From positions 18,172 through 82,171 of the forward strand of contig NZ_SMBP01000014.1 of the NCBI RefSeq assembly GCF_004341945.1: 64,000 bases of DNA, given 5' to 3'. Shown piece after piece: positions 52,258 to 62,305 of this stretch; position 1 is the stretch's first letter, and every line of letters begins with the position of its first letter. Source of the DNA: Longicatena caecimuris (lineage in GTDB: Bacteria; Bacillota_I; Bacilli_A; Erysipelotrichales; Erysipelotrichaceae). A program made the translations under genes and the position numbers. The notes under the pieces were generated by a model. That model was not told the DNA's origin. It worked only from the letters and a program-made list of their open reading frames with translations, and made no database searches.

Positions 52258-53563
52258 ATTCTAAACCCTCCCGAATTGGTATTTCAGCGATAATGATAAA
52301 CCCACTGGAACCATAAAAACGTATATTCCCTTTTAATAACTCAATGCGTTCCTGCATATGATGAAGACCAAAGTCTGGTTTGATGTTTTCACATCCTATA
52401 CCATTATCTTCTATTATTAATATTAACGTGTTTTCTTCCTTTGCGATAGAAATATATATTTTCGTCGCATGTCCATGGCGAACCGCATTGGTCATTCCCT
52501 CTTGAATAATACGATAGATGACTTCTTCTTCATCAGAATCAAAGGTTAACTTAGGTAAATGACAGACAAAGTGAATCGTCACATCCGTAATTTCCTGAAA
52601 TTCCTTGATCATCTTATCAATTGCCACTTTCAAGGTATAATGTTCTAAGGCATCCGGTCGCAACTTATCAACCGAGCGACGAACATCTTTTAAGCCTCTT
52701 CTGGCGGTTTCACTTAATACACTTAATTGTTTACGTGTGGCTTTTGGATCCAGTTCACAGGTCAGCACACAGGCATCTAAGCCAACGGATAGCCCCGTCA
52801 AAGTATGCCCCAGTGTATCATGGATTTCTCTGGCTAAACGATTTCGTTCTCTTGTTTCTCCCATTTTTTCACGTATATCGGCATATTCTTTCAGTTGTTC
52901 GTTTAAGCTTTGTAATTCTTCATTCAATGCTAAGAAACGCTTGTTTTCATTGATCTTATCTTGAACCAGAAAGACCATGTAGATGATAAAAACAATGATA
53001 TTCAGACTGGCTAGGGTATTTTGAACACTTAATAAGAGTGATTTGACAAAGGAATTATAACAGTTGATATAATCATAGAAGGATGTCATAGAAACGCGAG
53101 CCGATAAGAAATCATAATTAGCACCTAAATAAAACGTAACCAATACAACCATAAAGAAGAAACGATAGGTATTGGAAGTAATATAGGTTAATAAATCAGC
53201 CATCATCAGCAACAATATGGAATTGGTACTGAAATATAGTCGTTCCATGATCAATAGACATAAGCCTGACTCAACCAGAAAACAAAGCACCAGCTGCCAT
53301 GTTTCAAAATGTAGTTTTAAACGCAGACGCATCACGATCAATAATGCCACAAAGGCTGTAATTGATAAGATCATACTATGCATAGGATCTTTCGGTAAAT
53401 AATCAATCATCGATAAAAAGGTCCTTGCCTCTTGCATATCACAGATACGTTTGGTTGTGATATAAATAATCGAACTGATAAAGACAATCATCGTGAAATT
53501 CAGAAAGCACATGATGAAGTAGGTATAGCGCAGTCTGTTTTCCATAAGTTGTTTACGTAACAT
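52250..53563 (-). CDS. NarL-type sensor histidine kinase
   Basis: 437 residues. Six to seven membrane helices in 1-205, coiled-coil 205-235, HisKA-3 with H248 in AREIHDTLGHTLTGLS, and an HATPase domain (EGMTNAVRHGHATKI; EDNGIG). Signal recognition is probably through the co-encoded binding protein. Start at 53563, one base after the upstream stop. Confidence 0.93.
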   Translation of the reverse strand: MLRKQLMENRLRYTYFIMCFLNFTMIVFISSIIYITTKRICDMQEARTFLSMIDYLPKDPMHSMILSITAFVALLIVMRLRLKLHFETWQLVLCFLVESGLCLLIMERLYFSTNSILLLMMADLLTYITSNTYRFFFMVVLVTFYLGANYDFLSARVSMTSFYDYINCYNSFVKSLLLSVQNTLASLNIIVFIIYMVFLVQDKINENKRFLALNEELQSLNEQLKEYADIREKMGETRERNRLAREIHDTLGHTLTGLSVGLDACVLTCELDPKATRKQLSVLSETARRGLKDVRRSVDKLRPDALEHYTLKVAIDKMIKEFQEITDVTIHFVCHLPKLTFDSDEEEVIYRIIQEGMTNAVRHGHATKIYISIAKEENTLILIIEDNGIGCENIKPDFGLHHMQERIELLKGNIRFYGSSGFIIIAEIPIREGLEYD

Positions 53564-53564
53564 A

Positions 53565-54542
53565 CTATTGCCACCCTTCTAATGAATATTTCCCGACGTT
53601 TTTTTGTGTGATGATGGTCACTGGAATACGCTGAAGTTTTTCTATTTTCTCATGATTGCGAATCTTATAAACAGCTTCTGCCGCCATTTTTCCTAATGTC
53701 TTTGGTGATTGAGCAACCGTTGCCTGCATGATATGCTCTGATATCAGCGTCTTGGTTTCCGGTGTGCCATCTACGCCATATACGAATACATCTTTTAATT
53801 TGCCTTGATCTTGCATGGCTGCCAGAGCACCTAATGCACTTGGATCATTTAAAGCCATTACCACATCAAAAGATACATCCTTTTCCAAGAACTTTTGCAT
53901 AAGCGGCATTGCAATCTCTAATTGACCATCACATTCAATGCGTTCGACAATACGATAATTGGGATCATTTTTAATCGTATCGATAAAGCCCTGAATGCGC
54001 TGAACAGCAGAATATGCTGTACTATGTTGTAATAAAACGATATCTGCTTTTTTCTTATATTTCATCATATCTTTTGCACACTGGACACCGGCATCATAAT
54101 TATTTGACATTACACTGTAAGTAATTAAGTCACTGTCCATGACTTCACTATCCACAGCAATGACCGGGATACCGGCTTTTTTGGCTGCTTCAAGGGAGGA
54201 AGTTAAGCCGTTGAAATCAACAGGATTGACAATGATCGCTTGGACATTCTGATCAATGAGGTATTGTATTTGTTGTTTTTGTTTTTCTAAGTCTAAGGCA
54301 GGATCAAGACTGATTAACACATCACCATTCGCTTCGACTACATTATGTATTTCTTCATCAATGATACTAAAGAAAGGATTGTTAAGTGTCATGTAGGTGG
54401 CACCGATTTTCAGAGGCTCCTTGCTGCGATAGACAAAGGAAGTTTTACTGGCTTTACTAAAGATACTGATGCCTGCCGCCACAAACACCATTAAAAACAA
54501 AAAAATGATAGCCGTTTTCAATGCGCCCTTCATTTTTGACAT
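53565..54542 (-). CDS. membrane-anchored periplasmic sugar-binding protein (sensor component)
   Basis: 325 residues of the RbsB/LacI-type fold with an N-terminal anchor (AIIFLFLMVFVAAGISIF). ATYMTLNNPFFSIIDEEIHN, IDQNVQAIIVNPVDFNGL, GIPVIAVDSEV, LNDPSALGALAAMQD. First gene of the operon, so it likely presents the ligand to the histidine kinase in a three-component system. An extended -10 (TG-A-TATAAT, near 54573) is upstream. Confidence 0.9.
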   Translation of the reverse strand: MSKMKGALKTAIIFLFLMVFVAAGISIFSKASKTSFVYRSKEPLKIGATYMTLNNPFFSIIDEEIHNVVEANGDVLISLDPALDLEKQKQQIQYLIDQNVQAIIVNPVDFNGLTSSLEAAKKAGIPVIAVDSEVMDSDLITYSVMSNNYDAGVQCAKDMMKYKKKADIVLLQHSTAYSAVQRIQGFIDTIKNDPNYRIVERIECDGQLEIAMPLMQKFLEKDVSFDVVMALNDPSALGALAAMQDQGKLKDVFVYGVDGTPETKTLISEHIMQATVAQSPKTLGKMAAEAVYKIRNHEKIEKLQRIPVTIITQKNVGKYSLEGWQ

Positions 54543-54707
54543 ACGTACCCTTCCTCCTGACTGTTTTTCCTTATTATATCATATTCTAAAGCATTCCTAC
54601 TGCAATTTCCAGAGTGAAAAAAGATATCTGCCGGAATTTTTCACAATGAGAAAAAGGAATGACATTTCTTAATTTGTTTGTTGGTGAAATGAAAACAACG
54701 AGAGCGT

Positions 54708-55127
54708 TTATATTAGTATGCCATTGCAGTGATCGATTTCATGTTGAATAATTTGTGCAGTCCTATCATGAAAGGTCTTAATCTTTATGTTCATATGTTC
54801 ATCTTGATATCGTACCTTGATACGGCGATAGCGTCTTGTTTGGCGAATTCCGCTGATGGACAGACATTGTTCTTGCGCCAGATAAGTTTCTTTTGATGTT
54901 TTGATGATTTCCGGATTCAGCATGACCCAATGAGATCCTGTATCAATATCCACAAAAGCAATGATTCGCTTGAATATGCCAATCATGTTGGCAGCCATGC
55001 CTACACACCTATCTTCATGTGCTTGCAGTGTTTCCAATAGATTTTTTGCCACCCATAGATCTTTTTCTGTTGCTGGCTCACTTGTTTTCTGTAATAGTAT
55101 GATATCGTGATTGATTTCGCTAATCAT
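54708..55127 (-). CDS. def: peptide deformylase
   Basis: 139 residues from ATG 55127 (GAAAGGAG site). Motif 1 VGMAANMIG (GxGxAA), motif 2 EQCLS with the metal Cys, motif 3 QHEIDHCNGILI with two metal His and the catalytic Glu. It removes the formyl group of new proteins. It is short (usual 150-190) and the first motif is not canonical, so it may be an accessory deformylase. Confidence 0.85.
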   Translation of the reverse strand: MISEINHDIILLQKTSEPATEKDLWVAKNLLETLQAHEDRCVGMAANMIGIFKRIIAFVDIDTGSHWVMLNPEIIKTSKETYLAQEQCLSISGIRQTRRYRRIKVRYQDEHMNIKIKTFHDRTAQIIQHEIDHCNGILI

Positions 55128-55790
55128 TTCGTTCTCTCCTTTCGGTTTCCTTTTTAAGAAAAAGCCACTCCTTTTCATTTTATGATAAAACACATTAAGC
55201 CCGCTTTTGTATAAGCGATTGCGTTTAGAGCACCTTAGATGTTTTTCTCGGAAGGAAAAAGTGATGTTTCTCCATGTTAAAAACATAAGAAAAAACAAGC
55301 CACTCTCTCATCATTGACTTGTTTCTTCCTGCTTCATAATTGTATGAAACACTCGCATGTAATTGAATGAACGGTGTAATCTCAGAGAATAAGGCATGAC
55401 CCCGTGTGTAATGTGTGAAGGGTTTCATGTTTATTCAAAAAAGGATTGTATGGGGTCTTATATTATGATAATTAGTGAAAGGAAATCTTAAGAAAACCAT
55501 TGAATGTTACCAGCAGACATCTGATTTTCGTATCCTTATTCCTGATATGCCCCATCCACCAATGTAGTGTAGATTTAAAAGAGACTTATACTTTAAATCT
55601 AGTTGTTCCACAATACCATAGATGTTTTGTTTGATGTAGATCTACACTGCAAACAATCATTCTACTATTGCACTTATATTGTATACAACCAGGTAAAGAA
55701 TTGCAACTTTCTTTTGTCACATAATTTTCATGACATTTGTTAGTCACATGTGACAAATGTTAGTTTTCAACGCTATTTAGTGCAAATTTC
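55128..55790. other. 663-bp intergenic stretch with strong secondary structures
   Basis: No gene is supported. TAGATTTAAA (55569-55578) and TTTAAATCTA (55591-55600) form a perfect hairpin; outside, AGTGTAGAT and ATCTACACT pair over about 90 bases (55566-55651). At 55743-55754 GTCACATGTGAC is a perfect 12-bp palindrome next to further TGTCACA / TGTGACA words, perhaps a Crp/Fnr-like operator. Confidence 0.45.
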
Positions 55791-56240
55791 TTATTTCTTT
55801 TCATCGAGCTTAAAGTTTTGGACCCAGCTGTCGAATTTTTCTTTCGTGATTCCATCATCGCCGTTTTCCAATTCATCTTTGACCTTACCTTTTTCCACAT
55901 AATACAAGGAAGGCGTACTATCCATGGTTTTAAAGTAAGATTGAATCTTTTTAATATTGCCGCTGCGATCCGGATTAGGGTCTTTGTCAATGACAACATC
56001 GTATACGATCACATGGTGCTTTGGTAAATATTCATCCAGCATATCGCGAAATTTCTCACAATGTGCACACCAGCTTTGGGTAAATACGATTACAAAATCT
56101 TCTTTATTTTTCATTTTCTTTTCCATATCTGCTACGGAAATCGTGCGTAAGGCACCTGGTGTTTCATCTCTTGTATAACCGCCGCATCCACTTAGCAGCA
56201 AAAGAAAGCATAACGTCGTAATGTACATAATTTTTTTCAT
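55791..56240 (-). CDS. thioredoxin-like lipoprotein
   Basis: 149 residues from ATG 56240 (ATGGAGG site). Lipobox LLSGCGG and redox motif SWCAHCEKF, then a cis-Pro segment DSTPSLYYVEKG. An extracytoplasmic disulfide protein, similar to bacteriocin transport accessory or TlpA-like proteins. Encoded alone. Confidence 0.88.
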   Translation of the reverse strand: MKKIMYITTLCFLLLLSGCGGYTRDETPGALRTISVADMEKKMKNKEDFVIVFTQSWCAHCEKFRDMLDEYLPKHHVIVYDVVIDKDPNPDRSGNIKKIQSYFKTMDSTPSLYYVEKGKVKDELENGDDGITKEKFDSWVQNFKLDEKK

Positions 56241-56377
56241 AAAAACCTCCATATGCCGCTCTTTAAGCGGTACAACACCTCTGGATGTTCTTTAATAGTA
56301 TAGCCATTTTTGATAAAAAAGTAAACAGATGACAACACTTTCTCATTTTCCAAATTTTATCGCAATCTTATTTAGAA

Positions 56378-56423
56378 AGGCTATGCATTAGAAAATTCCT
56401 TTCTTTCGCATAGCCTTTTTTTT
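56378..56423. terminator. terminator after the CNNM gene
   Basis: Arms AGGCTATGC and GCATAGCCT with a 21-base loop and eight T residues on the plus strand, A/T pairs on the other; usable in both directions. Confidence 0.75.
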
Positions 56424-56425
56424 CG

Positions 56426-57754
56426 TTATTCTTCCTTTTGTTTCGGCAATTCCACACGGATACGTTCAATACGATGATTTCTGATTTCTAACATTTGAAA
56501 TTGTATACCATTCCAATATAAGGTTCCACTTTCCCCATCTTCAGGGATACAGCCTAACTGATCTAAGATGAAACCACCAATCGTATCATACTTCTCATTC
56601 TCAATATTTATTTGCAGTGCTTCATTCAAATCTTCGATGGGCATCCTACCATTGATTTCATAGACATTATCATACAATTTGCGTAACATCATCGCTTGCG
56701 CATCATCATATTCATCTTCGATTTCTCCCATGATTTCTTCTACGAGATCTTCCATGGTCACAATACCGGACATGCCTCCATATTCATCAATCAGAATCGC
56801 GATATGTTGATGCAACTTCTGCATCTCTTGAAATAAATCATCGATATTTTTTGTTTCAGGAACAAAATACGGCTTTCTTAATATCTTACGGATATCCACA
56901 AAAGCAAAACCATGTTGATATGCTTGCGTAAAATAATCTTTAATATTTAAAATACCGATCACATTATCAATAGATTCTTCATATACCGGTATTCGAGAAT
57001 ACTGCATTTCCATCAGAACGTGTACATATGCATCCTTGGGATCATCTATATCAATACAAAATACTTGTGTTCTAGGTGTCATGATTTCATTAGCCAAGAT
57101 CTCATCAAATTCAAAAACCCCATCCATCATTTCTGCCGCAGCTTCATCAAGCACACCCTTTTCACGACTATCTTCTAGCATACTGCGAATCTCTTCACGC
57201 GATAAAGATTCTTCCACATGTTCATCTTGTATGCCAAACAAACGTAAAACAAGCGTGGTAGATACCGAGAGAATCTTAATGATAGGGTACGCTACTTTAC
57301 TAATTATTAAAATCGGCTTAGCACAAAACATGGAAAAGCTTTCCGCCTTTTGAATAGCCATTCGTTTGGGTACCAATTCACCAAAGATAAGCGTAATAAA
57401 AGAAATAAGCATCGTGATCAACACAACGGCGATCGTATTGGCCTGGGGAATGCCCCAACGCTGTAATACTTCAGCAAGCGAACTTGAAATTCCCGTTGCC
57501 GCACTTGCGGAATTGAAAAAGCCGGATAACGTGATGGCAATCTGAATCGTAGATAAGAAATTCGTAGGTGCATCCATCAGCTGTTCAACTAACCTAGCCT
57601 TTTTATTTCCATCTTGAGCCAGGCGTTTGATTTTTCCTTTATTAACAGAAACAATGGCCATTTCACTCGCTGCGAAATAGGCATTTGTCATTGTTAATAT
57701 CACCATTAAAATCAATTGTAACGTAATAGAGGTCCCTGCGGGGTCTGTGTCCAT
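56426..57754 (-). CDS. CNNM/CorC-type hemolysin-family membrane protein
   Basis: 442 residues: DUF21 membrane domain (LQLILMVILTMTNAYFAASE; AITLSGFFNSASAATGISSS; ITLIFGELVPKRMAI), paired CBS domains (IMTPRTQVFCIDI; QHIAILIDEYGGMSGIVTME) and a C-terminal CorC/HlyC domain. Family members take part in Mg2+ or Co2+ export. Single gene. Confidence 0.93.
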   Translation of the reverse strand: MDTDPAGTSITLQLILMVILTMTNAYFAASEMAIVSVNKGKIKRLAQDGNKKARLVEQLMDAPTNFLSTIQIAITLSGFFNSASAATGISSSLAEVLQRWGIPQANTIAVVLITMLISFITLIFGELVPKRMAIQKAESFSMFCAKPILIISKVAYPIIKILSVSTTLVLRLFGIQDEHVEESLSREEIRSMLEDSREKGVLDEAAAEMMDGVFEFDEILANEIMTPRTQVFCIDIDDPKDAYVHVLMEMQYSRIPVYEESIDNVIGILNIKDYFTQAYQHGFAFVDIRKILRKPYFVPETKNIDDLFQEMQKLHQHIAILIDEYGGMSGIVTMEDLVEEIMGEIEDEYDDAQAMMLRKLYDNVYEINGRMPIEDLNEALQINIENEKYDTIGGFILDQLGCIPEDGESGTLYWNGIQFQMLEIRNHRIERIRVELPKQKEE

Positions 57755-57849
57755 AAATTAAAATCGCTCCTTTTCTAAATTATATTATGGTCTTGATTGT
57801 AACAGAAGTTCTTCCATTTGTGAATATTCCTTTGTTAAGTTTTGGTTAA

Positions 57850-58914
57850 TTAAAAAGATGCCACCATTTCTTTTGTTAAATCTTTTATTATCGCCACGGC
57901 AAGTTTGACAGCATTTTGATAATCTTTTAATGTTGTATAACCATAACTGCTGTGAGCATAACGAACTGGAATCCCAATTACGATGGTTGGAATGCCTCGC
58001 AAATGCGTATGAGAAATGGCTCCATTGGTGCCGCCACCGCTGCGTACGCTTTCCTGTACCGGTATGTGATGACGTTTTGCCACATCCAAGGCAAAGCGTT
58101 GAAAACGTGGATTGGTAATCATAGAACAATCAAAATGACGTAACATCGGTCCTTTTCTCAATGCGCTTTGAATCATATAGCTTTCTTCAAAGGTATCATC
58201 TGCAGGACATCCTTCAAAAGCAATCATAACATCACAATGGATGTTTTGAATAGCACATTTCATGCCCCGCTCGCCAACTTCTTCTTGTGCTGATATCGTC
58301 CCTTGTACTGCTACATCCATATTCTGCACCTGATGCATCGTTTCAATCAAAGCGGCACAGCCAATGCGGCAGTCAAAGGCTTTTCCCATAAAGATATCGT
58401 GACGCTCATCATAGGAACATAAAACATTGGGTACGGCAAAACAGCCTATCTGTATACGATAAGATTCTTGCACTTCCTTTAAGCTGGTAGCTCCTACATC
58501 AATGAGCAAATCATCAAAAGCGATGGCTTTTCCTTTTTCACTCTGTTTCATAAAATGTGGAGGTTTGCTGCATACGATGCCTTGTACGATTTCACCGTCT
58601 ACATTGCGAATAAGCACACTATTCCCAACGATGTTTTTCGCTTCCCAACCGCCTAGGGGTAGAAAGCGCAGCATCCCATCCTGACGTATGGCCTGGATGA
58701 TAAAACCAACCTCATCCCCATGGGCATCAAGATGAATGATCGGTTTTTCTTGCTTCGTGTTGCTTGTCGATGAATAAATGTATAAGTTGCGCATATGATC
58801 CTCTTCACAATGAAAAGCACTACACTCTTCACGTACCAATGCGATTACATCATCTTCCATGCCACTTGGTCCAAAGGCATTACTTAAGGCCTTGATTCGC
58901 TCTATTTCATTCAT
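57850..58914 (-). CDS. M42 family metallopeptidase
   Basis: 354 residues from ATG 58914 (AGAGGA site). AHGDEVGF, GKAFDCRIG, AQEEVGERG and the HSSYG end give the metal ligands and catalytic Glu of M42 co-catalytic zinc aminopeptidases. It removes N-terminal residues of peptides. The final third is followed by only 90 bases before the CNNM gene. Confidence 0.93.
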   Translation of the reverse strand: MNEIERIKALSNAFGPSGMEDDVIALVREECSAFHCEEDHMRNLYIYSSTSNTKQEKPIIHLDAHGDEVGFIIQAIRQDGMLRFLPLGGWEAKNIVGNSVLIRNVDGEIVQGIVCSKPPHFMKQSEKGKAIAFDDLLIDVGATSLKEVQESYRIQIGCFAVPNVLCSYDERHDIFMGKAFDCRIGCAALIETMHQVQNMDVAVQGTISAQEEVGERGMKCAIQNIHCDVMIAFEGCPADDTFEESYMIQSALRKGPMLRHFDCSMITNPRFQRFALDVAKRHHIPVQESVRSGGGTNGAISHTHLRGIPTIVIGIPVRYAHSSYGYTTLKDYQNAVKLAVAIIKDLTKEMVASF

Positions 58915-59277
58915 GCTGTATTCCTCTTTTCTTTTTTTATACTTACAAAATATTGTAGCATATGCGAAGTCTTTGGAAAAGTAAGATGTTGCATCACTAT
59001 GGTTTCCCTTTTTATTGACAGACATCCAAACACAGGCTACAATAAAAGCAATAAGAAATGGCGTGGTGATGAACATGAGCAAATAATCTATTGTAGAAAA
59101 CGAATGTTTTTTTCAATGGATGATTTGCTTTTTGTATGCGCACATGTATGTAAAGAAATATCGATAATTTTTCTCTAGCTTTTATTTTTTGTCATGGTTA
59201 AGTGAGCATAAAATCAAAAGAAAAACGTAATTCATCCATTGTGCTTAATTGTACTAAGAAAGAAGAGGAATGACGTT
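58915..59277. other. intergenic, 363 bp
   Basis: Between two divergent genes. AT-rich promoter-like sequence on both sides, but no repeat, hairpin or small ORF I can support. Confidence 0.5.
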
Positions 59278-59853
59278 ATGAAACAAATTGCAGTTATCTT
59301 ATATGAGGGATATTGCCTGTGTGAAATTACCGTAGCTTTAGAAATGCTTCGTATGGCTGACATCCCCGTTACTTATTTTGGTGTTGAAAAGAAAGCATAT
59401 CGCAGTGAAGAAGGCATAGTATTGCAATGTGAACATACCCTTGATGAATTGGATGTTGATGGTTATGATGGCATCTTGTTGTCGGGATTTATGGAAGAGA
59501 ACCCTACTATATTAAAGAATGAACTTCTTAAAGAAAAATTACGCATATTTGATCAACAGAAAAAAGTCATTGGGGCTATTTCCATTGCTCCTTTACTTTT
59601 ATACAATGCCGGCATTCTAAAAGATCGCCCATTTATGTGTGCCACGAACAAACAAGATCTTGTTGAAGAAGGTTACGCTTTAAGCTGTTTACAGAATATG
59701 ATCGATTGGGATGCATGTTGTGCTGAAGAAGATCTTAAATTTATCCGTCATGAGCATATCATCACCAGTGTGATCTATGGATTTCGTGAGTGGGCTATGG
59801 AAATAGGCAGAATGCTAGATATTCCCGTTTATCCTAAATCATTTGGATTATAA
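59278..59853 (+). CDS. DJ-1/PfpI-like protein with the nucleophile cysteine replaced
   Basis: 191 residues from ATG 59278 (AGAGGA ahead). The fold is that of DJ-1 (IAVILYEGYCLCEITVALEM with conserved Glu; YDGILLSGF). The elbow reads IGAISIAPLLLYNAG, so Ser stands where the reactive Cys of AICxGP is expected. It may be a binding protein or have lost activity. Unrelated in detail to the DJ-1-like gene in the ICE. Confidence 0.8.
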   Translation: MKQIAVILYEGYCLCEITVALEMLRMADIPVTYFGVEKKAYRSEEGIVLQCEHTLDELDVDGYDGILLSGFMEENPTILKNELLKEKLRIFDQQKKVIGAISIAPLLLYNAGILKDRPFMCATNKQDLVEEGYALSCLQNMIDWDACCAEEDLKFIRHEHIITSVIYGFREWAMEIGRMLDIPVYPKSFGL

Positions 59854-59882
59854 AGGCTGCAAAAAACTTCATCTATGTAAGA

Positions 59883-59925
59883 AAATGTGTCATTCGTCCT
59901 GTAAAGGCATTGTGACACATTTTTA
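59883..59925 (+). terminator. terminator after the DJ-1-like gene
   Basis: Arms AAATGTGTCA and TGACACATTT, then T residues. A second hairpin, AAAGAGGC (59997-60004) / GCCTCTTT (60037-60044), lies 70 bases on. I see no gene between them. Confidence 0.8.
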
Positions 59926-60132
59926 TATTCCTTCAAGTAATTTCGAAGTACTGATTAATCAAGGGTTCTCGATAATACTATCTAAAATGTCGTTTAAAAG
60001 AGGCTATTTATTGAGTTGCCTTATAATGCTAAAGAAGCCTCTTTCAATTTAATGGTTATTTGGTAGAAACCATTTAAATAGTTTAACAGCAACTTATTAA
60101 AAAGCACTTACTTAGGATATCGCAAACATAAC

Positions 60133-60166
60133 AAAAAAACCTCACATTTGTGAGGTTATCTTTTTT
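60133..60166. terminator. bidirectional terminator next to tRNA-Asn
   Basis: Perfect arms AACCTCAC - ATTT - GTGAGGTT with A-run and T-run on the two sides; ends the tRNA transcript on the minus strand. Confidence 0.88.
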
Positions 60167-60168
60167 AA

Positions 60169-60244
60169 TGGCGCCTTAAACAGGACTTGAACCTGTGACC
60201 TGCCGGTTAACAGCCGGATGCTCTACCAACTGAGCTATTAAGGC
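60169..60244 (-). tRNA. tRNA-Asn (GTT)
   Basis: 76 bases with encoded CCA. Acceptor arms GCCTTAA / TTAAGGC, D-arm GCTC...GAGC, anticodon loop CTGTTAA with GTT anticodon, T-arm ACAGG-TTCAAGT-CCTGT. Position 27-43 is a T-C mismatch in the anticodon stem. Confidence 0.96.
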
Positions 60245-60482
60245 ACTTATCAAGTGCTTAATTATAATATCATAAAGTTAGTTTTTTGACAATATCTTTT
60301 TTAGCAAAAATAGCAGAAAAAGCTTCATGTGGAATGCTTCCTTGCAAGTGTTTTTTTTACTTCCATCTTTTTTCCAATCTTACTTAATTTTTTATGAATT
60401 CCGTTTTGTGCTATCATAAAAACTTTTAGCGTGTTCTATCGATTGCTTTTCTAGCAGATAAGAATTCTTTCATTGCGCTATG

Positions 60483-60503
60483 AAAAAGAGGCTTAATAGC
60501 CTC
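60483..60503 (-). terminator. terminator overlapping the deoC stop codon
   Basis: Minus-strand GAGGCT - ATTA - AGCCTC then five T residues. The TAA stop of deoC lies inside the hairpin loop, so termination and translation end can compete. Confidence 0.75.
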
Positions 60504-61155
60504 CTTCACTTGCTTCATTTTGCATCAATTGAACTCCGGCACTGGTTCCGATACGATCAGCACCTGCTGCAATCATCTCATCCATATCTGCACGACAACG
60601 TACACCGCCAGCTGCTTTAACTTTACAGTTATCTTTTACGGTATCCTTCATCAGCTTCACATCTTCTGGTGTTGCACCTCTTGTAGAAAAACCAGTGGAT
60701 GTTTTCACAAAGGTTGCCCCTGCTTCTACACAAAGCTGGCAAGCCTTCACAATTTCTTCCTCACTCAATAAGCATGTTTCCAAAATTACCTTGACACAGT
60801 GTCCATCTGCCGCTTTAACAACAGCAGCCACATCATCACGAACAGCATCATAATGATGTGCCTTCATTTCACCGATATTCATTACCATATCAATTTCTTC
60901 TGCCCCATCGGCAACGGCATTGCTTGTTTCAAAAGCTTTTGCTTTCGTACTCATTGCGCCTAGTGGGAAACCTACGACCGTACAAACCTTAACATCACTA
61001 TCGTTTAATAGTTTCGCACAATAAGCTACCCAATACGTATTTACACAAACACTCGCAAAATCATATTTCTTAGCCTCTTCACACAATACCTGGATCTTAT
61101 CCTGTGTAGCATCCGCTTTCAATAAAGTGTGATCGATATATTTGTTCATTTTCAT
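60493..61155 (-). CDS. deoC: deoxyribose-phosphate aldolase
   Basis: 220 residues. Schiff-base lysine K151 in [14 protein letters not shown] and second lysine K180 in [23 protein letters not shown] at the start. It splits deoxyribose 5-phosphate to acetaldehyde and glyceraldehyde 3-phosphate. ATG 61155 has AGGAGG upstream. Stands alone, not with other nucleoside genes. Confidence 0.96.
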   Translation of the reverse strand: MKMNKYIDHTLLKADATQDKIQVLCEEAKKYDFASVCVNTYWVAYCAKLLNDSDVKVCTVVGFPLGAMSTKAKAFETSNAVADGAEEIDMVMNIGEMKAHHYDAVRDDVAAVVKAADGHCVKVILETCLLSEEEIVKACQLCVEAGATFVKTSTGFSTRGATPEDVKLMKDTVKDNCKVKAAGGVRCRADMDEMIAAGADRIGTSAGVQLMQNEASEGGY

Positions 61156-61228
61156 AAGAACATCCTCCTACTTATCACTTTAAGTATAGCATTTTCCCTC
61201 TGAAACGAAAACCTGATTTTATTGTTTC

Positions 61229-62278
61229 TCAGCTATAACGACTATCCTTGTTTCTTTGGGCTTTTTTAATTGCTGTTTTACGTTTCCAATATAATTGCAA
61301 GAATGGGTTTTGATATAGCGCTATCGTAAGCTTTAACAATAATCCATAACGCAATAACTCCAACACGATAATGCAAAGTATGGAAGGCAGTTGATACTGT
61401 TGACTTTGAAAAGTCTGCCATACTTGAGGGAGTTCTTGCAGCAGATGGGTACTTTCACAAAGCCATGCAAGCATGATTAGAATGCGACAGGAAGAACTGT
61501 ACATGAACATGGCAACACCTGCAAAAGACCATAGCAACGACGTAAAAAGAATAGCTAACAGGAAAAAACGCTGCACATATTGTAACCCATCTATGTCCGT
61601 AGGAAAACTTAGTTGCATGATGAATAAAAACAGTAAGAAGCCTATCAACGTCCCCAATAAAATCATGACAAGATAAAACGTATAGCGATGTAAAAAATGT
61701 TGTGCTCTTGTAAAAAGACGATTATCCTCTTCCATATGGACCAGAGATACTTCTTGTAACACTTGGTTTAAGACTTCATCTTCTTGTCTTTCTTCCTCCT
61801 CTTCTGGCTGCGTTATTGCCATCCTTCTATCTGCTTTTTTCCATATACTGACAATATGTGGATCGCGATAGAGATAGCAGACGCAACAAAAGGTGATGAG
61901 GTACTTACTAATCATCAATAAGGTGAATAAGATCCGCAACGTCGTAGCTTCCCAGCCAGACAGACTGAGCTGATAAAAAGCAGGCAGTGCCGATAGAAAA
62001 TACAGAGAGAGGATCGCACATAGGGTGAACAGTAGGCGCGCGATCTTTCTGCCCTTTTGCAATGACCTGACGATAAACAGCCATAATATCCCTTCCATGA
62101 GTAAACGTATCATGTATCTTTTCTGTGGCTCTTGGAAGCGAATTGGAAATAGTTCTTTCAATAGCATGACTTGTAAAACGGCATAGCATATGTAAAACAA
62201 TAGAAAAAGCCAAGTAAATAAGCGCAGCTGCGTTTTTATCTTCTTCTGATATCTTGTTGTATCCTTTTTCTCATGCAT
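61229..62278 (-). CDS. multispanning membrane protein of unknown function
   Basis: About 349 residues with seven or eight hydrophobic helices (LFTWLFLLFYICYAVLQVML; GILWLFIVRSLQ; MISKYLITFCCVCYLY; YLVMILLGTLIGFLLFLFIM). I cannot name the family. An acidic cytoplasmic loop (EEEEERQEDE) is between residues 150 and 165. ATG 62278 fits the AGGTG site better than 62284. Co-directional with deoC, separate. Confidence 0.65.
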   Translation of the reverse strand: MHEKKDTTRYQKKIKTQLRLFTWLFLLFYICYAVLQVMLLKELFPIRFQEPQKRYMIRLLMEGILWLFIVRSLQKGRKIARLLFTLCAILSLYFLSALPAFYQLSLSGWEATTLRILFTLLMISKYLITFCCVCYLYRDPHIVSIWKKADRRMAITQPEEEEERQEDEVLNQVLQEVSLVHMEEDNRLFTRAQHFLHRYTFYLVMILLGTLIGFLLFLFIMQLSFPTDIDGLQYVQRFFLLAILFTSLLWSFAGVAMFMYSSSCRILIMLAWLCESTHLLQELPQVWQTFQSQQYQLPSILCIIVLELLRYGLLLKLTIALYQNPFLQLYWKRKTAIKKAQRNKDSRYS

Positions 62279-62305
62279 ATGCATCACCTGTATTTATTAT
62301 ACATG

